DNA from: Paramecium tetraurelia
Taxonomy: Eukaryota; Ciliophora; Oligohymenophorea; Peniculida; Parameciidae
DNA: 64,000 nucleotides
NCBI RefSeq assembly: GCF_000165425.1
Contig: NW_001799244.1
Coordinates: forward strand, 64,118 to 128,117
Reading direction: 5' to 3'
Positions 1 through 12,300 of this stretch are shown here, one piece after another (the first letter of the stretch is position 1; each line of letters opens with the position of its first letter). Under the pieces are notes generated by a model. It did no database searches. It saw nothing but the letters and a program-made list of their open reading frames with translations, and was not told the origin of the DNA. The translations under genes were made by a program, and so were the position numbers.

Positions 1-1568
1 ATTAATTTGGATTTCGACATACAAGCCAATTCATTATTGCCACTAATTCTTGCTTACCTAAGACTTCCAAGGCTCGTTCAACAGTATTGCTTGAAATGAT
101 ATCAGACAATACCTTGCGTATTTGTTAACACTAAGTTAGTAAAATTGTTATATAACTAATTGAACTAAATATCCCTTTTCTTAGCTTGGTTTCCAATATT
201 ATAATATATGCTATAAGACATAGTTTCCATATTCAGTTTAACTCAGTATACTATAATTCTACACAGATAATCTAATTATTCTACTTATTTGTTGTGGAGT
301 GTATTATTATATAACTTTATGAATAATTTTGCAGCCATATATTTATTAGCCCATGTAGTTAAACTAAATAGTTGAATGAGTAAATTTACAGATTCTTCTA
401 CAATGGGAATGAGAAATTCCATTTTTAATTTATCATAAGTTTCCAACATCTTAAAAATGACATAATTTCCATTCAAATCATAGATTAAAGATCTCATGTT
501 AGATTGTAATTGCTATAGTACAATCAATTACAAATCTTCACGATTATAGGTGTATTCAATCAATTTTTGCATCACTCTGCATCCAAAATTGTTCTTGGAC
601 AAGTCATAGAAATGGGACTTTAATTTGTTAAACATCCTCAATTGTAGTTTTTGATTAGCTAAATATCATGTGTGAATTATACTGCATTCAAAGATTTTTT
701 GAACCACGTAATTGCCAAATACGTCCTTCTCAATTTATGGACTGATGCGTTCCAACTTATATGTGATCAATTCCTTCTATTCCTAGGTCCCTTGTTCCAA
801 CATCTTCTGCAATTTGCGGCTTACAATCTGGTTTCCCCAAAGTTAATCCTATAGATTTATGCCATGTTTATTACTACTAAAGAGGTCACCTAAAGATCCA
901 TTTCAACATCTGGCTCAAATTTAACTTGAGGACTTTGAGATTCAAGAGGTGGAGAGTAGAGCGGTTAGTTGAGGTAACTATAATCATAAGACAAGCCTTG
1001 AGGGATGGAATGACCGTCAATGATGTCCTGGAAATACTCAGACTCATTCTTTTCTGAATTCCACAGTTCCTTTATAACCTATAAAGTCTGAGCATTGAGT
1101 AAAGGAGTATCATTTGAGCTAGGGGATTGCATCTCTAAAATTGCATCTTAATTTTCTTCAATTCCTTAACCAAGAGGTTCAGTCAGGTGAGGTTCACATG
1201 TTTTATGCTTTGGAGATTTTCGTTTTTATTCTCTAGGTACCTTGAAACTTTAATGTTTCTAAGCACTAAGTGTCCCTTGTACTTATAATTTGAATATATT
1301 TTCTTCTTATTCATCAATAGTGTCTATAATGAGACAGTTATTTTGATTAACTACGCTTTCTTTAGGTGATGTGTCCAATGTCATTTGCTCGAAGTCTGTT
1401 GTTAATGTATTGCTCATTGGAGTCATCAAACCTAGGTTCCCCAATCTTATAATAATAAGCAAGGCCTTACTTAACTTTTTGTTATTCAGATAACTGTCCC
1501 TCTGCATTTTCGGTTCCCTGAAATTCCTTTAGCAATGAAGGCAGATAATCATCATTTTAGTTGTTCAT
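1..1568 (-). CDS. Pumilio (PUF) family RNA-binding protein, 3' end outside window
   Basis: PUF proteins bind short motifs in mRNA 3' UTRs and repress or localise the message in the cytoplasm. After removing short introns (31, 29, 24, 26 and 23 nt, all GT...AG) the frame is open from the ATG to the window edge. The first ~230 residues are polar and low in complexity. Then come PUF repeats with the typical cores DVFGNYVVQKIFE, NNFGCRVMQKLIE, DLNGNYVIFKMLE, TEYGNYVLQHIL and KYASNTVERALE, the last matching the repeat that closes PUF arrays. At least five repeats are visible and the C-terminus is missing. It is divergently transcribed from the next gene across ~180 bp. Family assignment is firm; target RNA cannot be inferred. 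Confidence 0.85.
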
Positions 1569-1751
1569 GTGGGGAGATTGTATTGATAAATAAAACAAAA
1601 AAAATCTTTTATATATTTTTTCATTAAAATTCCAGCATCATTTAGTCTCTTTTATGATAATAATGCATGTGGCTAAAACAACTAATGATTATATATATTT
1701 ATAAATTGATTTGCAGAGTATATTCATATAATAATTTAAAATAGTACAACA

Positions 1752-2745
1752 ATGTCAGATGATGATGTTGAGATTATTCATTCGAGTCAATACGGAGATA
1801 GTCTGCCTTAATAAGTCCTTGGCAGTCAAATTATTCCCAACCTCTAATCTGATAATCAAGTAATACGTTTTCTGAAATTTAGAAACTTCAGCAAAGTAAC
1901 AAATCGCTGGAGACTGAGGTCAAACAATACAAACATTTATTGGAGTAAACCTTAGAAACTCTGCGACAATCTGAAAGAGATCAAAATACATTGAGTATTG
2001 CTATTGTGCATCTAAATTTTAGAACTTCAACTTTCCTAAAAGGATTTCTAACTTTAAGCAATCTAGGCTAATGTAGAGGAACGTTAAAAAAGTGCAAAAA
2101 TAGAATCGCATTAAAAATTAAAGGATAGCAATTCTAGTAAAATGCTGTAAATTATAATAGACCGAGATTCCTTTGGTAATAAATAAACAAATGTGTCTTC
2201 CATCGGCGGTTTTTTATCATCCACTTAAAGTCCTCGTTGTTAATGCGATGGTGTAATTTACTTCATTAATATTAGTTTCATACTAGAGGACAAACGCTCA
2301 TAGAGACTATGAAGAAGATTCAATTCTCTTTAAAATAGAATGAGTAAAGTGCTTACTCTTAGGACCTTTTCAAAATATTGTAAGAATTAGAAGAGAATTT
2401 AAAATAGTTTTTAACTCTTCATGAATAATTTGCAATCGAAGTATTTTTATGTTGTAAAAATAGATTCATCGAAATAGAATAGATCAAACAGAACAACAAT
2501 CTCAAAATAAACAACAATCCACCCATTCGATGAGTGATTAATTTCATTCTTTGGAAGATTAAAATACCAATTAAAATCCTAATCAGTAAATACTGAATAA
2601 TGATGAACTTGACACCAGCCAATTTGAAAGTGAATAACACATCAAATAGTAATTTGAATGTTTCGAAATGTCATTGGCAAAATTGAATGAAGAGGAAAAA
2701 CAATATTGGAAATAAAAATTACTATAATTAATTAACACTCTTTGA
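1752..2745 (+). CDS. Coiled-coil protein of unknown function
   Basis: Spliced product is 298 residues (introns of 23, 28, 23 and 23 nt; the sum gives an exact multiple of three). It starts with an acidic MSDDDVEII segment, then a Q/E/K-rich region with heptad-like spacing from about residue 35 to 85, and a second helical stretch (ETMKKIQFSLKQNE, FKILQELEENLKQF). No catalytic motif or membrane segment is visible. The Gln content depends on TAA/TAG readthrough. I do not recognise a family. It could be a cytoskeletal or basal-body component like many ciliate coiled-coil proteins, but that is only inference. Confidence 0.7.
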
Positions 2746-2763
2746 ATAATTTTAATATTATTT

Positions 2764-3803
2764 ATGGAAGAAGAAAAATCAGATTAAGTAACGATTGAGC
2801 CCTTATTCTTTCCATCAAAAGAGAACGAATAAAAGCTAATTCAATTTCTCTCCCAAGCCAAATCATACATCCGTATCTGTGTTTACACATTCACCAATAA
2901 AAACATTGTTGCCAAAATGTTGTAGATGATGAAAGAAAATCCTAATCTTAAAATACAAGTCATCACTGATGATGCTTAGACCAAGATACCCTCATAAAAA
3001 GCTATTCTGGATTAGATATTGGAAGAAGGAAAGGGCTAGGTAATTCATTAGCGTTATATTTTTCTCAGGCTGAAATCAAACTTGACAATTCAACAGTTAG
3101 TTTGATGCATAATAAATATCTAGTGATTGACACAGATTATATTGCTACAGGTTCTTTTAACTGGACTAAGTCTGCAGTTACAACCAACAAAGAAAACTTA
3201 CTATTAATTAAAAGTAAGAAACTTGTGCAATAATTTGATGAAAACTTCTAATAACTATGGAAAGACTTTCAATTCATGAACGACAGAATTCTATAATAAC
3301 AACAAGAAGAAATTGATAAAGCAGAACGTTAGAAATTAAAAGCAGAAAAACTAGCTGAATAGGCTGCAAAAAAGGCAGAACAAGAAGCAAATGCTGACCC
3401 TAATAATCCAAATCCCACACCAACAGAACCATAAACCAAACCTAAAAAAGCTCCCAAAGAACCCAAACCACCTAAAGAACCTAAACCTCCTAAGGAACCC
3501 AAACCTCCTAAAGAGCCAAAACCACCAAAAGAACCTAAACCACCTAAACCTCCTAAACCTACTAAAGAACCTAAACCACCCAAGGAACCTAAACCCCCCA
3601 AGGAACCAAAACCCATTAAGCAAAAAATTAGAAAGGTCGCCTAACCTAAGAAAAAGAGGGAAAGTTAAGAGGATGAAGATTTTAGTGATGATGGAGAGGA
3701 AGTCGACGTTTAGAATGATGTCGAAGATGATGATGACGATGTTGCAGAGGAGGAAGATTCAATGGAAGACTTTTTAGCAGAAGATGATTCTGAATGTGAT
3801 TGA
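2764..3803 (+). CDS. PLD-like (HKD) protein with KEPKPP-repeat and acidic tail
   Basis: 336 residues after removal of one 29-nt intron. Residues ~1-165 form a single phospholipase-D-like domain: FLSQAKSYIRICVYTFTN resembles the PLD strand-helix start, and the HKD signature is complete (H-N-K-Y-L-V-I-D, then TGSFNWT, the GSxN motif). One HKD per chain is the layout of mitochondrial cardiolipin hydrolase/Zucchini and bacterial Nuc, which act as homodimers on phosphodiesters or nucleic acid. A short K/E/Q-rich helix follows, then about nine KEPKPP-type units, a basic patch (KKKRES) and a ~40-residue D/E-rich end. There is no N-terminal membrane anchor of the PLD6 type. The histone-H1-like basic repeat and acidic tail suggest a nucleic-acid or chromatin setting (inference). 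The alternative is a cytosolic lipid phosphodiesterase. Confidence 0.8.
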
Positions 3804-3844
3804 TAAATTACATAAAAAAGAAATAAACAAAATATACATTAATT

Positions 3845-4510
3845 ATGAACTATAGCTCCTAAAATGAATACTATGTCAGAGATTCAAAAATAATAAGTGA
3901 GAGTCTTAATTAAAAGAAACTAAAATCTCAATTATCATTGGCAAAATCTCCTTTCAAAGATAAACGCAAATTCATTAATGAGTCTGAAGGAGCAATCAAA
4001 AATAGTTATCAAATACAATTAAACAATTTTGTTAACGGAGCCCGAGTTGCTCCTTAACCTATGTTTAAAACCACTGTATAAAAACATGGAGTTATAAAGC
4101 ATGTAGAAAGAATTCATTCTGAAACTTAAAAATATCATCAAAATTTATCCAATAAAAGATCTGAAAGAAATATATTTTATAATAAATTGATTTCTGCTTC
4201 CACAAAGCGATCATATAAAAAAATTAAGTAGAACTATTGCAAGACAAACGATAAAACCGATTGCATTTCGAGAGCTGAAATTACATATCTTTAAAATAGC
4301 TATATCGATGCTAAACCAACTGTTGCTGACACTTCGCTATAAATTAATCATCATCAAAATAAGTTGATAAGGAAAAATAAATATTAAATTATTTCGTATG
4401 CTAAGAAAGAGGAAAAGTACAATATATTGAATTAAACAGAAAACTAAATGAATGATGAAGATCCATCTGAAAAACAGGTTCTGCCTTTTAAATCAAAGAG
4501 AAAATTGTGA
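3845..4510 (+). CDS. Orphan basic protein
   Basis: Intronless frame of 221 residues, open only in the ciliate code. Rich in K, S, N and Q, no hydrophobic segment, no recognisable domain. It begins MNYSSQNEYYVRD and ends FKSKRKL. It starts ~40 bp after the stop of the PLD-like gene on the same strand. Function unknown. Because TGA alone is a stop, open frames are common in this DNA, but the even codon mix and length argue for a real gene. Confidence 0.6.
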
Positions 4511-4953
4511 TTAAAATTATTAGATATTTTATGCTAATTATAATTACTATCAGTTAATCAACTTATAAATAAACATTAAATTTTAATATTGTCAATATAA
4601 TTGCAATATATGGATATTTAGAAATTAATTAATAATCTTGTTAATATATGAAATATTCCTAATATTTGGTTTTTATATAACAGAACATTTCTATTTCTAT
4701 CAATTCAATTCAATATTTTAAAGAGAGTAAGAAAAGTAGATCATATTTGATAAAAAATATAAATAGAAAAATGAAAAAATTTATCATAAGCGATTTAAAA
4801 GATATAGCCTCTTAGACTTGGTTATTGATTGTGAAAGAAAATTGTAGAAGATTGAAACTAATATGTGAGAATTTTCAATACATTTGTATTTAAATTTAAT
4901 TTTATAATATAAAAACGAACTAAACTAATTGGTGAAGAATACATTATTTTTTT
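4511..4953 (+). other. AT-rich intergenic interval
   Basis: Very AT-rich. A 53-codon frame starting at an ATG near 4771 is open in the ciliate code but has no protein-like composition, so I do not call it. Likely holds the 3' UTR of the preceding gene and the promoter of the next. Confidence 0.5.
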
Positions 4954-6075
4954 ATGTTATTACTCTTTCACTAACATACTTCCTACAATCCAGAATATGA
5001 GAAGTAATCTCTCAAGCCAAATTGTTCATAAAATGTTATTCTAAAAGCAATGCATGCATCTTTATACAACAAATATTCCTATGCTCAAAATTACTATTAC
5101 ACTAATAATCTGAACATGATTATAAATAATCAAGGAAGGCCATCCATCATTCACATATATGAGAAAGAATACTTTGAATGCAAGGAGTATTTGAATAAAT
5201 ATCATGATAAATAAGTTACTCAAAAACTAAAGAAACTGATTTCTATTCATAAACAAACTTTAAATGCTCCTAGATACTTTTTAGAACCAATTAGTTTGGA
5301 TCTTTTAGTGGATAAAAATTATACAAAGAAAAGGAAACTGAGATAAAGAAATTTATAATAAAAATAGTAGACTCAATATAATAATAATAATAATGGTAAA
5401 TTTAACTTAGTAAATTAATTTCTTAAAATGAAACTCATTAGTTTTGATCCAATTTTGAAAGACTTGAACGATTCAAAGCCAACAACCATGTAATTTGTAG
5501 ACATGTTGAAGGAGTATAATGCATACAATAAACAATACAGAAATGCTTAATTTATTATAGAGATGGAGTAACACTAAAAGCAATCAGTTTTGGATGACAA
5601 TGTAAAAATAAAACAGTTCAATGAAATTGTATCTTTCAACAAGAATTCTAATCTATCAGGATCAACACGTCTATCAAGTACAAGAATTCAAAAGGAGCCA
5701 AATATCAGAAATATCTTAATGCAGCATTACACATCATTAAATTATTAGAATTTCATCAATCAAAGAATTTTGTAATAGGACGAAAAACATCTGAGTACTA
5801 ATAAAGCAATCTTCAAAAATACAACAAATTAGGAGAACTTGTAAAAATGCAACAATAAGGTTCAATTGACTTAGTACAAAAAAAAATAACCCTAGCCAAT
5901 CGATGTGATGATGGAATCAATGAGATCTTAATAATAATAGTAGCAAATATAAAGTAGTAGAGCAAACCCTGAAAACAAGAGAATCCAATCTAAACCATTT
6001 CTTAGCCCAAAAGGATAAGTAACTTCGAATATTAATTTTAGGAGAGTGCCTTCTAATATAACTAAACTAAGATGA
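4954..6075 (+). CDS. Orphan Q/N-rich protein
   Basis: Intronless, 373 residues, exact multiple of three. N-terminal half has folded character (YYTNNLNMIINNQGRPSIIH, YEKEYFECKEYL), while the second half is dominated by Q, N and K runs (for example QQQQQQ near residue 325). No transmembrane segment, no motif that I recognise. It sits between two + strand genes with less than 100 bp to the P5CDH start. Likely a lineage-restricted protein. Confidence 0.65.
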
Positions 6076-6163
6076 TACTTCATAATATAATTATAAATTT
6101 ATATAATAAGATTAATTCATCGATTATATCCAATTTAATGACATAAATAAATCATAAAATAAT

Positions 6164-7826
6164 ATGCAAAAATTTAGGAATATTGCAGCATTTTCTACAA
6201 TTCCCTCTTATTTTACCCTCGATCCAAATTAAATGTAAGATAGTCTTTTAATTAACATCACAATAGATCTGCTCGCAATCCTCACAAGGCTCAAAACTTT
6301 TTGCGTGGAAAATGGATTGATTCCCATAAATATCAAACAATAATAGATCCATTGAATGGCGAACCATTTATTACTGTGCCCGATGTCTAGGATAAATAAG
6401 AGTTGTAGAAATTTATTGATTCAGCCAAAGAATGCCCAATTAGTGGATTACATAATCCATTAAAAAATCCATAAAGATATTAACTTTATGGGGAAGTATG
6501 TCATAAAATAGCTGCAGAACTTAAAAAAAAAGAGGTTCATGATTTCTTAGTGAGATTAATCCAAAGAGTTGTACCTAAGCATTTTGCATAAGCATCAGGG
6601 GAAGTTGTTGTAACAGAGAGATTCTTCTAAAATTTTAGTGGTGATCAACCTCGTTTCTTAACTAGATCATTCAATGTCGCTGGGGATCGACCTGGATAGC
6701 AATCATCAGGATATAGATGGCCTTTTGGATCTTGTGCTGTTGTGGCTCCATTCAATTTTCCATTAGAAATACCAAGTTTATAGATATTTGGAGCTTTGAT
6801 CACAGGAAACAAAGTTTTCTTCAAAGGAGACAGCCGAGTCAATGTTGTTATGGAATAAATGTTGAGATTAGCCCTTCATTGTGGATTACCAGCTACAGAT
6901 GTAGATATGTTATTTGGAAATGGTGAAGCGACTGAATTTATTTTAAAACAGGGAAATTTCAGAAACACTTAATTTACAGGATCATCAAAGGTCGCAGAAC
7001 ATTTAACAAAAGTATTGAATGGAAAGATAAGAATTGAAGATGCTGGATTTGATTGGAAAATACTTGGTCCAGATGTACCAGATGTGGATACTCAAAATTA
7101 TGTTGCATGGCAATCTGATTAGGATGCATATGGAAGCACTGGATAGAAATGTTCAGCTTAAAGCATACTCTTTGTTCATGAAAATTGGGTTAAGGCAGGA
7201 TTTCTTGATAAAATTAAACAACTTGCTAGTACCAGAAAATTATAAGATTTGAGCAATGGTCCCATAATAACATGGAACAATACATAAATTAAATAGCATA
7301 TTGACAACATTTTGAAGATTCCTTAATCTAAAGTATTGTTTGGTGGGTAGGAATTGAAAAATCACACTATTCCATCAATTTACGGAGCATTTGAACCCAC
7401 AGCCTTGTACGTTCCATTAGATTAAATTTAAAAGAATAAGGCAGTGACTACAGAATTGTTTGGACCATTTTAGATTGTCACTACTTATTCTTCTGATTAA
7501 ATCAATTAGGTTTTGGATGTGATCAATAATCTTGAAAACCATTTGACTGCAGGCATAGTTAGTAATGATGTGAATTTCTTAAGACATGTTTAATCCAATA
7601 CAACTAATGGAGTGACTTATAGGTAATGTGAGATTCAATTATTTTAGTGGTATAAGGGCAAGAACCAACTGGTGCTCCCCAAAATCATTGGTTTGGACCA
7701 TGTGGAGATCCAAGAGGAGCAGGTATCGGCACTCCTGAAGCAATATTATCTGTGTGGACATGTCATAGGGAAATTATACATGACATAGATCTGGCTCCTT
7801 AAGGATTCAAAGGATAACAAAGTTGA
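6164..7826 (+). CDS. Delta-1-pyrroline-5-carboxylate dehydrogenase, ALDH12-type (one frame break)
   Basis: Oxidises glutamate semialdehyde/P5C to glutamate with NAD+, the second step of proline breakdown, normally in mitochondria. Two introns (32 and 25 nt) are removed; expected product ~534 residues. Landmarks: WPFGSCAVVAPFNFPLE (cofactor site), FTGSSKVAE, and GQKCSA with the catalytic Cys. The C-terminal block (TGAPQNHWFGP, GDPRGAGIGTPEAI) matches plant-type ALDH12 rather than ALDH4. Between YSGIRART and TGAPQNH the frame changes by one base near 7667, inside a conserved run, so the gene as read is interrupted. The N-terminus (MQKFRNIAAFSTIPSYF) is compatible with a mitochondrial presequence. 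The stop lies 37 bp from the stop of the convergent gene. Confidence 0.88.
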
Positions 7827-7863
7827 TTATTGTTTAATATATAGACAATATAGAATAGATTTG

Positions 7864-9141
7864 TCATTATCTAATCCAATCCAATAATTTGATAGCATCT
7901 TGCCATCTGAGATCTACTGATCTACAATTTAACAGTACAATAATGTACGAGTTCTCGTTATCCTCAAAATACTCTACAACACAAGGCCCTGCCTCTTTTG
8001 TTATGCCTGTCTTAACACCCCTAAATCCTTGGTATAACATCCTATTAGTGTTTTCCCAAAAGATTTCCTTTGACTCTCCAAATTTGTCTTCAATTTCACT
8101 AAAGTAGATTTTGGTCTTGACAATACTGGCGAACTGTAGATTTTACATGGCATGATAGGTGAGGATGCCAATATCATAAGCAGACGAGTAGTTGGCTTCA
8201 TGATACAAACCTTTTTGTTAGATTAATAATACCATGAGGATTAGCATAGGATGTCAACTCCATTCCAATGTCTTATGCGTTTTGATTCATTTGTTATATA
8301 AAGTCGCAACCTTTATAAAGTTCGAAATTATGTTGTAGGGAGATTGCTGCATCGTTGCCAGATGGTAACATCAACCCATAGAGCAGATCTCTAATGCTGA
8401 GTTTATCACCACTTGAGAGTTGTGCTGTTGTGCCTCCAATCCTTTCTGCCTATATTTAAGCTATGAACTACTTTTTCTGGCACTGTGAAATAGGTGTTAT
8501 CAAGGTCCAATTGAAATTGCTGGGTGAGTTTCAGTGCTAGCCAACATGTCATGATTTTGGTGATTGAAGCCATTTGTCTGCTTTTATATTGATTATAGCC
8601 CCCCATCAATTGGCCATTCTTTCCATTAATAACACACCAGCTCTGAGCAGACACTAATGGAGCCACACTCTCCAAAGGTGTAATGGAGATTTATTATGGT
8701 AATATTCGTTTAGCTCTGGAAACTGCAGTCTTGGGTTTGATGGGGGATTATTGATATTTTTCCGAACTCTTTTTCGAATAGAAGGAGTTGTTGGCTGTGG
8801 AATTTAGGAGTTTGACTTTGGTATTTTTGGGGTTGCTGTACATGTGAAACCTTTTGGAGTCCATGATGGTGGTTTTCTGCTTTTTTTGTTCAGGTTCTTT
8901 ATCTTGCTGATGTGGTTGAATGACTGAGACTTTTCGGACTTAAAACTTATCTGCGGGTTCAATAGATACATTGAATACTTTACTTATACTCTCTGAAGAT
9001 TCTCTGGGCCAACATTAAGGTGTTGCTGAGATTTTCGGTTTGTGGTTGGAGGAATGCTTGGTGGCGATAATTGCTGGCACTTGTAGGTTGGTATTTGAGA
9101 CAGAGGGCTTGTTGTCTATTTTCAAAGTATTCTTGATTCAT
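7864..9141 (-). CDS. Serine D-Ala-D-Ala carboxypeptidase-like protein (peptidase S11)
   Basis: Peptidase S11 enzymes (PBP5/DacA family) trim D-Ala from peptidoglycan peptides by a Ser acyl-enzyme. Spliced product is 401 residues (introns 28, 22 and 22 nt). All three active-site motifs are present and in order: SxxK as ASITKIMT (~residue 182), SGN as LPSGNDAA (~260), and KTG as GVKTGITKEAG (~350), with family context such as TSYANPHGL and YDIGILT. About 150 residues of polar sequence precede the domain and there is no signal peptide, unlike the secreted bacterial enzymes. Ciliates have no peptidoglycan, so the likely source is bacterial transfer. It carries typical ciliate introns and code, so it is resident in the nuclear genome. 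Substrate could be prey or symbiont wall fragments, or something else; this is inference. Confidence 0.88.
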
Positions 9142-9310
9142 GTAAATATTAATAATGAAATTGGGTATATAATTAAATTATTTAGATGTTATTTTTTTTA
9201 TACAGGAAAATCTAATAATGCTTTGGATGTAATGTATTTAGGTCCAAATATTTATTGATTGAAGTTACTATGATAAATAAATATTTATAAATTATAATAA
9301 ATAATAACTG

Positions 9311-12300
9311 ATGGGCAATGAGATTTCTAATGGAAGTCCAGGAGATCTGGAATAGATGAAAAGATTTATGAACATGTCGCCAGGTTAGGTCAAATTGATA
9401 AAGTAATCGTGTTATACAAATTGTGTTTTAGAGAGAAATTCGAATTGATGGCGGATGAGGATCTCACGATTGATAGGAATGGGTTTATATAGTTGATGAA
9501 ATTGAAGGAGACTGAAGTAGATAAAGTGTTTTAATTTTTTGACATCAGCAATGATGGTCGAATTGACAGTCATGAATTTGTATGTGCTTTGAGTCTTTTG
9601 AGTTAAGCCACCCTGAAGGTATTTCTAGAATTATTATATCGAAGGAAAAAGCAAATATCATATTTTCCTTATATGACTTTGATCACAACAAAACAATCAC
9701 TCGAAATGAATTGGTCATTCTGATCAAGACTACTTTGACAGCCTTGGGAGCCATGTCACAGAAGGGAGAATGCACCATCCAAGAGGCAGAGAGAATCTCA
9801 GACGAATTGCTAAGGAAATATGATACAAACAAGGACGCCTCAATATCTTTGTCTGAATTTCATAGGTATGTTTATATTTTAATAATTATTTCGCAGTCTT
9901 TTATCAAAAGATTAAGATGTGCTCAAGATGCTCCTATCCTATGGCTTATGCTCACTGGAAGATTTGAGATCTGACTTCGGAGGAGCCTAATAGGGTGATG
10001 TTCCGTATCCAGACTCTGATTTGGAGAGTGAAACACAGCGAAGACAATTGGCATACGATCAGAAAAGAGAATTGAGGAAAATTGGAATAGAAGCCAATCT
10101 TGATGATGGCAATACTCAATTACAATAAGATAATAATCAAAAAGCTCTCAAAATGACCAACAAAGAAGTTTGGAAAAACCAAGTTAAGAATGGTTATCCA
10201 TCTTCTTGGAAACCAGGAAAAGGGGATATCAATCCACCAAGTACATTTATGGAATTAGATTACATATATGGATTTAGAAGTTTTGACACAAGAAACAATA
10301 TTAAGTTTGTTGATTAAGAATTAGTCTATTTTACTGCTGCAGTTGGAGTGGTGTATAATCCATAGACAAATTAATAAAGGTTCTTCTTTGAACACACAGA
10401 TGATATTACATGCATAGATGTTTACGATAAGTATGTTGCAACTGGTTAGGCAAGGGGATAGGTTCCTCCTATTTATATTTGGGAAGTTAAAGATTAAATG
10501 TAACCATCTAGAGCTGCTTTTAAAGGTATTTTGCGTTAAGGAGTGCAATGCTTAGCATTTTCAAATGATGGTAAGAAATTGGCCGCTGTGAGTATGGATG
10601 ATGATCACACTTTGGTTGTTTATGATGTGGATAAGGGAATAGATGCAAGATTGAAAGGTGATGTATCATAGGCCTTATTAGCCACAGGTAAAGGTCCTAG
10701 GTCATTTGTATTTGATATTAAATTTGATAAAGTTGACAAGTATTTGATTGTGGCATGTAAGAATGAAGTCTACTTTTGCAGTTACGATTAAAATCAAATC
10801 AGATTGAATCTAGGAATTTGGGATACGAAAACATCACCATTCTCATCAGTATTATGCATAGCATTATGCGATAACAATGTGATAACAGGTACGTACAGAG
10901 GATAATTATTAATCTGGAAGAGCAATAGAGCTACTACAGCAGTGGATGCTCATAAGAGTGCAGTGCTAGCTATTCATACGAAGAGAAGTTAGGAAGGTGG
11001 GGTTGTATCAGGGAGTAAAGATGGAACAATCATAGTTTGGGATGTGAACATGAAAGCTAAAGAGAAGATAAATGTTCTGAACTTAAATTTAAAAATATTC
11101 AATTTCAAAGTATAAAGTGTTACAATAGGACCAAATGATTAAGATAAATCTGTCCACTTAGTGTTTGGAACAAGAGGTTCTGACATGGTAGAGGTGCAAG
11201 GACCAAAAAATAAGATTTTAATGAGAGGACATTCAGTCGGAGTCTTAAGGGGATTGGCCATGCATCCAAAATTCCCTACTTTTTACACAATTGGAGAAGA
11301 TAATATTTTGGCTTGTTGGCTGATCAAGGATAAGAAGATGTCAAGTTGCATGAGACTAGAATATCCTAGCAGTGCTATTCATATTAGCAAAGATTACAAA
11401 TATCTGGCTGTTGGTAGTACTAATGGAACTGTACTTATTATTGATCCTAAAACATTGATGCCTACTTTTAACTTTAAAGATAGGGATGCTGAAGTCTCAT
11501 GTCTCAAATTCTCTCCTGATACTGAATAATTAGCAGTTGGTCATGATGCACCAAGTTGTGATGTCATCATATATTCAATTAAGAATCATTTCAAAAAGAC
11601 TAATGTTTTAAGAGGATCTCCTGCAAGAGTAATTAGTATTGATTTCTCATCCACATGCAGAGTTTTATAAATTAATGATTGGAGTCAATAAGTTCTCTAT
11701 TATGAATTGGGTGGAGAAAATAATCAAAAAGTACAACCAGATGGAGCTTAGAAGTATAAGGATGAGAAGTGGGCAACATACACAGCTATATATGGATGGC
11801 ATGTTTTGGGAGTATGGCCACCTTTATCAGCTGGAAGTGATATCAACGCTGTGGATAGATCTAATAAAGGAGATATTATAGTTTCAGCTGACGACTATTC
11901 TGGAATCAAGATATTCAGATATCCTGCTGCATAACCAGGTTAAGGATTTTAGAGATATGTGGGACATGCAGCACATGTGACCAATATCAGATTCTCAGCT
12001 GATGACGAGTACATCATATCATTGGGTGGAGCAGATAAGTCCATCATGTAATGGAAAGTCTCGCATGATAAGGATGCTCAGATTGAGTAAGATCAGGCAT
12101 GTGAATCAATTTAAGATGTTTAGATATCCAAGGATTATTATAGACTCAATTTAAATGAGGAGGAGAATAAGTAGGAAGGGTAGAAGTAGTATTAAGCCTT
12201 TGTTAAAAGCCACTTAACCAACCAATTTTAAATTTGAATGAGAAGAAATATAATGTGTTGCCTTAGGGTAACATAACACTTGACTATGTTTTGGGGTATG

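Noticed and set aside
3329-3623. Long minus-strand frames rich in Gly/Leu or Trp/Phe/Arg
   Set aside because: They are the complement of the KEPKPP repeat of the PLD-like gene, whose + strand reading has a complete HKD domain and a proper stop.
4771-4933. 53-codon frame between two orphan genes
   Set aside because: Short, biased composition, no conserved feature.
12202-12242. A 41-nt GT...AG intron explaining the EML frame change
   Set aside because: Frame would fit, but all confident introns here are 20-33 nt; a missing A in the A-run is simpler.
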